Of a DNA stretch of 64,000 nt, positions 34,387 through 45,180 are shown piece by piece. A program made the translations under genes and the position numbers. The notes beneath the pieces are model-generated. The model did not search any database. It was not told where the DNA came from and saw only the letters and a program-made list of their open reading frames with translations. Each line of letters begins with the position of its first letter. Position 1 is the stretch's first letter. Source of the DNA: Helicostylum pulchrum (Eukaryota; Mucoromycota; Mucoromycetes; Mucorales; Mucoraceae); NCBI GenBank assembly GCA_025677825.1, contig JAIXMO010000042.1:186001-250000 (forward strand), given 5' to 3'.

Positions 34387-35183
34387 ACGAAAGAGAAGAA
34401 AAAATGTTACAAAAGAAAAAGGAAAAAAGTAACAAATAGAGAAAGAAGAAGAAAATCAAAAAAAAATGTGTATCTATTACTTTTATATCATGTTGCCTTA
34501 AAAAAAACTTTTTTTTTTTGTAACCAGCTCCGATTTGTTCAAATACGAAAAAGAGACGTGCATGCAGGGGAGAATCAATAACAAATTATTTACACAGTAA
34601 AAAAAATCTCGCGCGAAGAAATGATATCAAAATGGTGTAAAGATCCGTTATGTTTGTTTTTTTCAAATAAAAAAAAAGCCTTTAATCGCTTAGCTTGTTT
34701 AGCCTCAAAAGTTAAACTATTTCGTCTGTGCAACTTTCGTATTTTTTTTATAAAAAAAAAGTGTATATCTCGTTTTTACATGTTTGGTGCATTTAATAAT
34801 AATAATATTAACGCAATCCCGTGTATATGGATATTTCTTTTCTTTTTCTAATCACCAAAAAGACTTCCCTTCCGCAGTGTGTGTCATCCTTTTTTTTTTC
34901 TTTTACTGTGCTGCAGAGAGATTGTATTTTTTTTAAAAACAATAGTAAACGTGTCATGTTTACTTTTAGTTAAATAACTATTCTGTGGACAAGGTAATTT
35001 ACAAATACTAAAAGAAATATGCATGCAAGTAATATCACCAAATATCTAGAAAGAGCGCATTATTATTTACATTTTTTTTAACGGAAATCCGCGTAGTTAA
35101 AAGTGCCAAGTAAAAAATATTTATGAAACACAAGTAAATAGCATTTATTTAAAGTAAAAAAAGTAAAAACAAAAAAAAAACAT
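34387..35183. other. Intergenic region
   Basis: About 800 bp between the ZDS-like and NPT1-type genes, with A/T tracts and many AA/TT runs. Short ORFs (34381-34581, 34621-34851) are low-complexity. No gene seen. Confidence 0.6.
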
Positions 35184-36564
35184 TTAAATACCCAGTTGAC
35201 GTTTAAAAGCCAAAGTAGTTTCTACATCAGCACTATGTTTTAAAGAATCGTCACTAAGTTTAACAACTCTTTTTCCATCACATTCTCTCAACTTGATGAC
35301 GATATTCAACGCTTTACTCTTTACACTTGGATCATTGACTCTTTGGAAATCGTTTGTTAACGAGGTACCAATACCAAAACTTGCTTTAATACCAGCCTTG
35401 TGAGCATAATCATACAATTCAATAGCACGCTTTACATTTAAAGAGTCTGAAAACACAATGACTTTGGTACTAGGATCAATACCAATGGATTTATAATGGT
35501 TTACCATCGTATCGACAAACTTAACGGCATTACCAGAGTCTTGGCGTACGCCAATAAATTTACTTGCAAGTTCAGCATTAAAGTCACGAAGGAATACTGG
35601 TGTCGTAAATGTATCAGTCAATGCAATGCCAAGCGCTCCTTTATAAACACTGTTCCAAATCTCCAGTGTCATTTGGTTCGCATGTTGTACACCTTCTAAT
35701 GCCGAAACTGCCATAAAGAATTCATGTGCTACAAGCAAAAAAAAAAAAAAGTTTAAAATACAGTCTCTCTATCTCTCTCTCTATCTTTATACGTGTATAC
35801 TTACCAACTGTTCCAATAGACAATACATTATACTTCATAGCAAGGAATACATTACTAGTACCAGAAAAACTTCCTTTAGGTGCCTTGTCCAACTTTTGAC
35901 ATTCTTCCTTGTACGCTTCACTGGTTTGATAAATCGATTTCATGACTAAATCGTGAGTTTTGAAATTACGTCTTCTGCGAGTACCAAATTCCGAGAACAC
36001 ACAGCCATATTCAAGTAACTCTCTGGTCTTTTGGTTGGCCCTTTCCTCTTGACCGTCATAATTCCAATCACAATCCGTAAATCGAAAATAGGCTTCCGAG
36101 ATCAATGCAAGCAAAGGTACCTCATACAAGATAGTCTCATGCCATTTACCAGTTACTTCTAAATCAAGTTCATGTGTCGTTTCGTCATACTTGATCTTGA
36201 TTTGCTCACTGGGTTTATATTGAAATTGAGCAAGGTAGTCGACATATTCTTCGTCAAAGAACGAAAGTTTAGACATGTATTCGCGTTCCGTCTCTGTTAA
36301 ACGAAGGTGTTCCATATCTAGCATATATATTTTGTTTAAATAAGAATTTTCAACACGCAAGTAAATATTATATATATTACCTTTAATTTGTTGTTGCAAC
36401 CACTGGAAAGAAGCTAAATTCAAGGAAAGATCTTTCTCTCGATTGGTGAATTGGTATACAACAGGAATATCTCTCTTGTAATGCTTAAGAACTGCGTATT
36501 GCATAGTAAATTTATAAAGGTCATTGTCTAGAATAGACATGAGTGATTCATGTTTAGTTGCCAT
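35184..36564 (-). CDS. NPT1: Nicotinate phosphoribosyltransferase
   Basis: First step of the Preiss-Handler salvage pathway: nicotinate + PRPP (+ATP) to nicotinate mononucleotide. The start at 36564 gives MATKHESLMSILDNDLYKFTMQ, the family's N-terminal signature. Three exons, with introns near 36378-36313 and 35805-35730. Conserved blocks: FGTRRRRNFKTHDLV (substrate-binding R/H), GSFSGTSNVFLAMKY, SIGTVAHEFFM, ALTDTFTTPVFLRDF, GVRQDSGN, IVFSDSLN and SFGIGTSLTND (phosphate binding). About 430 residues, normal length. The stop is at 35184 after KRQLGI. Confidence is high. Confidence 0.94.
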
Positions 36565-37748
36565 GGTTGATTACTAAAAAGAAAAAAGCGGAAGGGGCAC
36601 GTTTTATTTATTTTTTGTGAGAGACATGTTTATGAGGGAAGAAGACTGCGAATTTTACAGGGAAGTCAAGGTGGGGATTGAAAAAAAAAATACTTCAAAG
36701 TTTATAATCAAGGTTTCCCTTTTAAAAAAATAATGTGGGAAGTATTACTTCATGCGCTCGTTTATCCATATAAAAAGGAAGTTAGGAGAACAAGTAGAAT
36801 AAAAATTACTTACAAACATGACTATATGAAATACATAAGAAGTATATCTACGTAAATGGATCACGCGAGTAAAATAAACTCTCCCCGATTTATTTTTCTA
36901 GCATTATCGAATTTAGCCATGGGTAACTAATAAACCAATTTTCATATCAAACTAACTCCCCCCCCCCCATCACCATTCTAAAGATTACAATCTTCCAGGT
37001 TTTATCATATCGCCTGAAAATAGGCTGCGGGCTGGTCTCATGTCCAAGGCAATCCTAGAAAATAAACGACTTATATAACCGTTTTAAAAGTAATTGGTAA
37101 GTTGTATTTAAAATAAAAGAGTTATTATTATTACGCGCTTCTTGCCGTTGCATAAACGATCGAGAGAGCGAAAAAAAAAATAGAGAGAAAATAAAACTAG
37201 GTAAAATACGCTTTTACTTCATTTTTATTCAAAATATAACCCGTTAATCCACGTTACTGGTTAGTTAGCACTATTTCAACAAGTTTACTCACCCACTCAG
37301 TATCCTTGTAATAAAAGTACTATTTTTTTTTCTAATTTTAATAATACTTTGACAGCTGTAATTATGTAATGTGTGCGTGAAAAAAAAAGTAAGATCATGA
37401 AAAGCATCCTTATAAGGCTTTCCAAAACAGGGGCCTTTTGTCCTTTTGACAAAAAGGTGTGTATCGCGAAATTGATATGGTTGCACTAAACTTTTTTTGT
37501 AAAGAACAGCCAAAACGTCTTATGATATCATCCTTTTCTCACTTTGAATTAATACAAGGTCAAAAAAAAAAAAGAGGCATCTCTTTTTTTTTTTCTCTTT
37601 ATTATTTTCACCTACCTTTATCACTTTTTACTTTAACTTTATAACAAATAGCAATTTTTTTATAAGCACCAACTTTTTTAAAAGTACCAACTTCTTTAAA
37701 GCACCGACTGTTTTTTCCTCTTTTTTTATATATAACAAGTTAATAACC
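36565..37748. other. Intergenic region
   Basis: About 1.2 kb, AT-rich, with a C10 run (36959-36968). A plus ORF (37459-37644) is low-complexity. Nothing recognised. Confidence 0.5.
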
Positions 37749-38267
37749 ATGGACTATATGTACAACTGTTTTAAAAATTTGAAGGGGTCATTCAAGGACT
37801 GTCAAGTGTATGCCAGTGGTTACGACCCTCACTAGTATGTACACCATGCCAAAGACTCAGAGTTTAAATCCCACTATTACGCACTCTAGATTACAGGCAG
37901 TATGGAGAGGCTTTTGAAGGTTCCTGTATCACGAAAGGAGGGTATGAAGACATTGGCCAGTAACATTTCGGATAGTATAACACACACTTTTACTTACGGA
38001 GCTATTGCGGCAGCAATTTACATCTCTCCTAAAAAGACCAGTTCTTCCTCTGATAAATACACAAATACATATGACACCGACATCCTATCTAGGGCCACTT
38101 GTATCGATGAATACGGAAACAAATATCCTCCAGAAAGACCTGTGGATGATTTTTGGGGTTTAGTTGAGTACGATGATTTAACGGTTATATTCAAAATATA
38201 CGCGGTTATGAAGCTGCTACGAGCGCTGGAGAAAATATGTAATTTTTTTATCACGTTCTTTCTGTAA
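37749..38267 (+). CDS. Putative orphan protein of about 121 residues, possibly with a short 5' exon
   Basis: The main frame 37902-38267 gives MERLLKVPVSRKEGMKTLAS, then DEYGNKYPPERPVDDFWG and a hydrophobic end (ICNFFITFFL). An upstream short frame from 37749 (MDYMYNCFKNLKGSFKDCQV) could join it by a GTTACG donor at 37831 and the TTACAG acceptor at 37898, keeping phase (ASGSMERLL). The donor is weak. No family recognised. It could be a real, lineage-specific gene; coding status is uncertain. Confidence 0.35.
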
Positions 38268-38900
38268 AATAAAATGAATAATAGGTATTTTAAACAAATC
38301 TGGGGGTTTTTTAGTTGAGAGAGAAAATTTAGAGAGGTTAGAAACTATAGCAACAACAACAAAAAACTTGTTTTATTTTGACTACGCAGTTGCTACCTGT
38401 AATAATCTAAACTCTCTATTACCGGCGTAAACCGTGTTTGTTACGGTGATGTAGAGAATAAAGGTTCGCATACAGGAAGAGCCTTCGAAGCTATATCGCG
38501 TAGCTTCAAAAGTAGTACAGTAGCGATTCTATTGAAGGGTGTTGATTTAAGAGTAGGCTCCATTTAAGAGTAGATTTCTCGATCTCCCCCCTCCCCCGCT
38601 TTAACATCACTATTACCACTATTCAATTTAAGAGATGAATTTGATTTCATAAAACAAAATACTAAATAGAGCGCATATTCCAAGCGGCAATATATTTTAA
38701 TTTTCTAAAAGAACAAAAGGGCAGATATACCTTGGAATAATTTAGTTACATAGTTTAATAGTAGATTTATTTATAACGATATACTTTTCTTCGGCCTAGG
38801 ATATACTAACAAAAAACGCAGTTTGTTGTTTGATATTTTTTATATCATGTACTAATGCCAAGTGACACTTATAACTAGCTTTATTCGAGTAAGTTCTATT
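38268..38900. other. Intergenic region 3' of the zinc-finger gene
   Basis: Contains direct repeats of TTTAAGAGTAG (about 38547, 38563) and a small hairpin GAAGCTATATCGCGTAGCTTC (38488-38508; stems of 7). A motif here also appears at the other side of the zinc-finger gene. No gene. Confidence 0.45.
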
Positions 38901-40370
38901 TCAAGAGGCACAATGGTTCTTTTTATCATTCATATCAGGAATAATATCGCGATTAATCTTTAGTGCTGTACGCTTCAGTCTAGGCAATGTGATGCCATGA
39001 ATACCATATAAATGTGATTTATATGTTATTCTATTAGCGTACGTTCTGTCACAGGCTGTGCAATGGTTGTTTATTTCATCAATAACAGGTAGCCCATTAC
39101 GGTTAACACGAGTTGACAATTCAGTTGGACCAGATTTTATACGGTGATATTTAAACAAATGAGTTCGATAGTACGTCAATGACTTATATACTCTATCACA
39201 AATATTACAATACTTTTTTAAAGAGTCCACAACAGGCGTTATATTGCTATTTATATTAGGTTTCCTGGTAACAAGCGTATTATGTACATGAATCATATGG
39301 CGTGCGTATACTTCTTTTCTCTTAAATGTTTTATCGCATAAATTACAATGGTTAAGACCTCGATCGTCCGCAGTTAGAGAATACTTGAGTGGCTTGATAC
39401 CATGGATTTTCTCCAAATGAATAGGATACAAAATTTTCAGCAGGAAAACTTTGTGGCAATCAGCGCAATATCTCTTAAACCTAACGTCGTCCTTACTAGG
39501 GCTCTTACAATCTATTCCTCGATAAAGTTCTGGATTTTCCTCAAGATGAAAGGAAGAGAGATGCTGTAAATAGACATTTCTATTACAAAGCGTTATATCG
39601 CATGCAATACAATGATTATTCTTATCATTAATTTTTGGTGTTAGATGAGGAAAAGAGGGTAGTGCTGTATGATGTATTCTTCGTAAATGACCAATAAAAT
39701 GAAACTTGTTTCTACACGTTATATCACATACTTTACAATAAAGACTTTTTGAATCAAAATTGTCGGGTTCCGAGTAAACGTTTGGTAAAATCATTTTGTG
39801 AAGTTTAACTAAATGGTGTATATAAGATTTCTTGGTATCATATGTTTTCATACAAGCATCACAATACAAGCTTAAAATATTAATTGTTGGCTTCGTATTT
39901 TTTGGATTACGTGATCTTGATGATTTAAAATGCGGCATATGATGGATATTGACCAAGTGACTACGGTAAATGGCTCGCCCCTTGAACGTAAAGTTACATG
40001 ACAAACAGTAATTGTTTGGATCGTTAGCATCAGGTGTTTTCGACAGGTTTGGTTTTGGTTTCAAATAGGTAGGTGGAACACGAATATTATTTAGATCGGC
40101 CATATGCCTACGATATAATTCAACAGTTGAAAATACCTTGTCGCAAACACTACAGCAAAGGGTTTCGAGGTTAATAATCGGTATCTCTTTAGTTTTGTGG
40201 GAGTGAAGTTCATGACCAAGAAAATATTTTACAAATCTAAAAGTGATGTTACATATGCTACAGTGTCTTTTTTTGACACCTGTCGATAAAGCTATTTGTA
40301 TATATCTTGTGAGTATCAGGTCGTATTAAAAAAATCTTTCTCTCTCTCTCTTCCCCCTCCCCCCCCCCCC

Positions 40371-40403
<33 letters not shown>

Positions 40404-40612
40404 GATTCCCTTTTCAACACTTACGACTTTCATACTTGTTAATCTCTAAAGAAGGCGCTTCGAGTTTCACTGGCGAATACAAAGCGCATTTCAAAGATTC
40501 TTTCGTGTCTTCATTTTCTTGCTTAATAGAAGCTATTTGTTCCGTTGTGCCTCTTTTCATATCTTGATTAAACACGACGCTTTTAACATCTTCGTCTGTT
40601 TTTTGTTGCATA
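38901..40612 (-). CDS. C2H2 zinc-finger protein with about ten evenly built fingers
   Basis: Exon 1 (40612-40427) encodes a 62-residue charged N-terminus (MQQKTDEDVKSVVFNQDM). An intron with (AG)n/(AT)n/G11 low-complexity sequence follows, then exon 2 from about 40288: PLSTGVKKRHCSICN. Ten C-x2-C-x12-H-x4-H units are readable (e.g. YCLSCNFTFKGRAIYRSHL, YCKVCDITCRNKFHFIGHL, HCNLCDKTFKRKEVYARHM), spaced by 30-45 residue linkers rather than TGEKP linkers. Finger 2 lacks the last His (RRHMADL). The chain ends mid-finger, KNHCAS then TGA at 38901. An ATG at 40103 is internal. Likely nucleic-acid binding, target unknown. It resembles lineage-expanded fungal zinc-finger sets. Confidence 0.75.
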
Positions 40613-41434
40613 TTGTTTAATGAAGAGTGAAGAAAGTTTTTTTTTGTATCAAATGTCTTTTTGTTACACTAAGAATATTCAGTCACTTATGAAACGCATT
40701 GGGTGGGGGATATCGTATAATCCCAATAAAGGGTGGAAGATATCCGCCCAGCAACAAGTGCATATTCCAAATGACAATATAGCATAGTTTTTTCGATACA
40801 CTCATAAATAACTGGCGACTTATAAGTAATGTAAATAGTTTTCTGACAAGTAAAAAACAATACTGCTAGTTAAGAGTACAGAATGTTTTGGTTCGCACAA
40901 AAAGAAAACATTTTAGCTACCGTATTTATGTTAAATTTGTAATATTAAGAATAAAGGATATACATCATATATACTTGGTCTGTAGCGATACTATAAGTGA
41001 GATTTAAATGAAAAAGTCTCTGCAAACGACAGTAATTTTTTTAATATTTTATTAAATAAGCAATATATTAAAACTTTTATAGTGGGGACGTCAAAAGAAA
41101 AGATTGATCGGATCCATCATCTACAGCGTGCGCAGAAAGGTGTAAATAACGAGCAAGATACCCGGACTGTCTCAATCAGAGATGAAACTTTAACCTTGGT
41201 AGCAAGCATTCGAACGTCTGCTATAGAAATACTACGACCTTAGTAGTAGCTAAATGACTTTTTTTTTTTTAAAAAATCTCATGTGCTAACCCCAGATTTC
41301 CCCAATTTAGTTCAACCCTTTTATGAACCTTACTCTTACACGTGATAAGTAAATAAATATAAAAAAGTTAATATTAATCTATTTCACTTGGCAAATTCCC
41401 CTTTCTCCCTTTCCTTTCACTAAAAAATAGTAAT
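40613..41434. other. Intergenic region
   Basis: AT-rich region between the zinc-finger gene and the acyl-CoA-binding gene. It shares a short motif with the far flank (38672/40759). No gene recognised. Confidence 0.5.
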
Positions 41435-42597
41435 ATGAGTACAACATCCGCATCACTTTACATAACGCAAGTAAGATTTTGTCGAGCATTAGCTGTGGTA
41501 CGATCGTTACCTACGGAAAGTGGAGGAACGTTTCAACCGTCGGTACTAGATCGATTAAACTTTTATGGACTTTATAAGCAAACACTTGCCGGGGACTGCA
41601 TGCTGATGAAACCCTCTTCAAGGCATATCGTGCAGTACGCCAAATGGTTAGATTTTTAAAACAACAAACGAACACACATAGCTTTTTTTTTTACTTAAAT
41701 AAAAACTCTTAGGAAATCTTGGGATAGACTTCGAGGAATTAGTCCAATTGACGCTCAAACCATGTACATTCATGCACTCATTGATTTATTAAAACAAGTA
41801 AGACACACACACACATACATTTAATGCATTATTTGATACTTATTTCCATTCCAGTATTTAGAACAGTATCCAGATTCTGAATTAACTACAAGTTTAAATG
41901 AATCATTAGATTATTTACAAGAAGTTCAAGATACAAATATGGAAGAAGGTAACAAAATTGTTTCACACACACATAAACTTTTTTTTTTCTCATGTATCAT
42001 TGTTACACAATTTTAAAAAAAAAAGAAAATCTTGTTGAATGGGATACAAACGACCAAGAAAAAGAAGAATACTATTTAGGCCAGATAGAGTCTGCACAAA
42101 TCCTATCAGAGCAACACCCGTCTTATTTCTCTAGTCCCATTACCAACGAGTTTCCTGCGACACCTGAGCTTTCGCCCAGACAATACCAACCCAAATCACC
42201 CTATTTGTACACGCAAGACTATCAAGACTTTGATAATGAAGTAGCTACGACTACGTCTTCATTGTACCTATCGAACCCTAGTCAACATCCCTATACCAAA
42301 CCAACGGCTAATAACAACCAAGCGTTACAAAGCTTACAGACTGAAGTGGCTACACTCTGTCAAGAGATCCACCAGTTACGAAGAAAAGAGGGAAAAAGAT
42401 GGAGATTACTTTGGATATTTAAATCGGTTGCGCGACAGACATTTTTTAATATAATTATATTATTTTTACTATTTCTTGTACTCTGGAAACGAAAATCTCC
42501 CATTGCTTATGCAATCTTGGCGTATACAGGTCCGCGTACCAAAGATTTGTTACGGTACTTTTCGAATCGTGTTGTATTTTGGAAAATCACTGTTTAA
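41435..42597 (+). CDS. Acyl-CoA-binding domain protein with C-terminal membrane anchor (ACBD4/5-like)
   Basis: The N-terminal ACB fold binds long-chain acyl-CoA. Exon 1 gives FCRALAVVRSLPTESGGTFQ and LDRLNFYGLYKQTLAGDC; splice at 41649 joins AKW to KSWDRLRGISPIDAQTMYIH. Exons follow at about 41753-41800 (LIDLLKQ), 41855-41948 (YLEQYPDSELTT), and 42028 to the end. An acidic/Pro-rich middle (SPRQYQPKSPYLYTQ) precedes a coiled coil (LQTEVATLCQEIHQLRRKEG). A tail anchor, FFNIIILFLLFLVLWK, lies near 42442-42490. ACBD4/5-like proteins link ER and peroxisomes in animals; that role is inferred. About 330 residues. Confidence 0.85.
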
Positions 42598-42795
42598 AAA
42601 TAAAATAGAATCCTGTGCACACATCATATAAAACTCCCTCTTGTGACAATGGAATACTTGAGTCACATTTTAAAAAAAAGAAAAAAAAATTGTGTTATAA
42701 AACGATTTTTTTTTTGCGCCCACCCCCTTTTTTCTTACCTTTTTTTCTTTTTTCTTTTTTTTTATATATATAAATATTTATGCAAAAAATAAAAA

Positions 42796-43580
42796 ATGGA
42801 ACCAGTAAATACAAGGTCGAATATACTATCGGTAAAAGATATGAACCCTATGTCAAGAAACTTTGACTGTGAAGTTATCGTATTACAAAAAGGTAAATAA
42901 TAAAAAAAATGAAAAAACCAACAAAAAGTCCTAACAAAAAAGGGGTGATATAGATGGAGAACCAGTTACGACCCGCGATGGAGACATGATTTATAGATAC
43001 CTTGTAGCGGATAAAACGGGATCAGTCATACTTAGTGTATGGGGAGAATTGGGAAAGGATATAAAGAGTGGAGATATTTTACGGATTTCTGGAGTGTAAG
43101 TAGTAGTAGTAGTAGTAGTAGTTGTTTATATATCACGCATACACAAAAACTTATTGTGTTATATTGTATAGAGATAATAAGTTAAGACTAGGTAGATTGT
43201 TTATTTCAACATCCAAATCATGTAAATTAAAAAGAGTTGGTCAAGATACATTTCCGTTTGTGGAAAAACCTAATATGTCCGAAATGGAATTCCAACAACC
43301 GCACAATAATAATAGACCTACTCAACAACCTCGTATACCTCGTCCAGTAGAGATTAATAGACATCAGCAGCAACGCGGATACCAAAATAATAATAATGCG
43401 AATAATAGTCATATGAATAACAGTCATCAGAAAAACAGCCATCCGTATAATGTTAGAGGAAGAACGCGAGGAAGTTATACCCATAATAATAGAGGCAGAG
43501 GAGGAGGAGGAGGCGGCGGTGGTGGTGGAGGTGGTGGTGGAGGAACGAGATTTCATCAAGATTTAGATAATCCTATATAG
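42796..43580 (+). CDS. Single-stranded DNA-binding protein of SOSS-B1/NABP type
   Basis: OB-fold protein for DNA-damage response in animals. Three exons: 42796-42891, 42954-43096 and 43171-43580. The OB fold reads NILSVKDMNPMSRNFDCEVI, then DGEPVTTRDGDMIYRYLVAD, TGSVILSVWGELGKDIKSGD and ILRISGVDNKLRLGRLFIS. The order matches SOSS-B1 (K-D-x-x-P...VLE..G..T.DG...V.DKTGSI..SVWDE.G). The tail is Asn/His/Arg-rich with RGRTRGSY and a poly-Gly run (43500-43540), like nucleic-acid-binding tails. About 217 residues. It begins a plus-strand set with BUB2 and the RING-BRCT gene. Family good; the partners (SOSS-A/C) are not visible. Confidence 0.85.
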
Positions 43581-43775
43581 AGTTCTTTTTTTTTTTTTCT
43601 GAGAAAATAACCTTGTATCATAATGAAATAAGTAATACGTGACTCGTATAGAATATATCCACCCCCTTTTTTCCTTTCATTTTCCTTATATATAATTGCA
43701 TCTGTGTATCTACAAATTTTCTTTTTCTGCCTCCCTTTTTTTATTTTCTTTATACTTTTTTTTAAAAAAAAAGAA

Positions 43776-45106
43776 ATGTTTAACGATTTGGACTATGATT
43801 CTATATGGTGTAATAACCAACCTATCCAAGATGTTTTAAAACGAAAAAACTATGACTTCAAGTCTGCTGAAATTAGTTTTAAAAACTTGCGAGAGACATT
43901 ATTAACCACTACGTGTCCATCAGAGGTATAAAAAAAAAAAAAAAAAAAATAAAAGAGTCTCTCTTCCAAGTGAAATTTAGAATGATGTTTTTTTTTTTAC
44001 TTAGTTGAGAGGAAAGATTTGGAAGTTGCTTCTTGGAGTATACCAAATCTCTGGTTCTAGTTATATTTATCTGGTTGAGTTAGGACCTAGTTCGCTAGAC
44101 GACAAGATTCGAAACGATACCTTTCGAACAATGACAACAGATACAAAGTTTATTGAACATGTATCTGAAGATATGTTAATCCGTGTACTAAACGCTTTTG
44201 TATGGACAAACGATGGTAAAAAAAACCAGTAACAACAACAAAGAAATATATATTTATCTAAAACATATTTTTTTGTGCAGAGAAAAATGCTCGTACCAGT
44301 ACAGTTCGTAAACAGTTTAATTGTCATCGCTCAAAACCATTAACTTACGTACAAGGTATGAATGTACTTGCGGCTCCGTTCTTAATGGCTTTACCAGAGA
44401 TGGAAGCGTTCCATGCTTATTCTACGTTTATTTGGAAATGGTGTCCGTTATACGTACAGCCTACTATGCGAGGTGTTCATTGCGGACTTCGAGTAAAGTT
44501 ATACATGTAAAAATATTCATGCAAAATGTTTTACTAAAAAGTAAAAAAAAAAATAGCTTCTAGACTTGTGTTTACGATCTTTAGATCCTACACTTTATGG
44601 ATACTTGCGTGGTAAAAACTTGTCTGCTAATACCTACGCTTTTGCTTGTAAGTCTATCTATTCATAATTAATTTTTTTATTACTTTTCATTTAACACCCA
44701 TCATTACATAGCCGTTATGACATTTTCAGCTTGTACACCACCTCTTTCCGAACTTTTACAACTGTGGGACTACATGTTTGCTAACGGTATTCACTTGAAC
44801 ATACTATTTATTATAGCCCAGTTGGCGCTTATCCGTACGGAACTCTTAGCCAGTGCCAGCCCGGTCAAGATATTGAGGGTCTTACCTCCGTTACGGGCAA
44901 AAGAGATTATCAACCTCACAAATTCATTGTGTAAAAATTTATCGCCGGAATTATACGATAAGCTGGTACGTCACGCATACGATGAACGGGTTTCTAATCA
45001 ATTAGGTATTCGAACCAGTACTTGTCCCAATTGGTCGGAACAGCAAGACGATACAAATGATTTACCTGCTTATATGTTGGATGCTATTGATACCATGCGA
45101 AAGTAA
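43776..45106 (+). CDS. BUB2: TBC-domain GAP, BUB2/Cdc16 family (spindle-position checkpoint)
   Basis: Bub2-Bfa1 is the GAP of the Tem1 GTPase and holds back mitotic exit. The start at 43776 gives MFNDLDYDSIWCNNQPIQDV. Small exons are joined at 43925/44006, 44213/44281, 44489/44557, and 44650/44711. TBC features: LRGKIWKLLLGVYQISGSSY, YVQGMNVLAAPFLMALPEMEAF (Q finger region), KWCPLYVQPTMRGVHCGL and LWDYMFANGIHLNILFIIA. The R-finger region is a variant, as in Bub2. C-terminal helices end DAIDTMRK. Length about 345, near the 306-residue yeast protein. KIN4, its regulator in yeast, is in the same window 36 kb left. Confidence 0.88.
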
Positions 45107-45180
45107 TTTTTTCAAGTCAGCAAAAACTAAAAATAAATAAAAATTCTACTTTTTTTTTACCTTTTTGTTTTACTGCTTCA

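Noticed and set aside
37831..37901. Intron joining the 37749 frame to the 37902 frame as a firm call
   Set aside because: The donor GTTACG is weak and there is no homologue; kept only as a possibility in the low-confidence gene entry.
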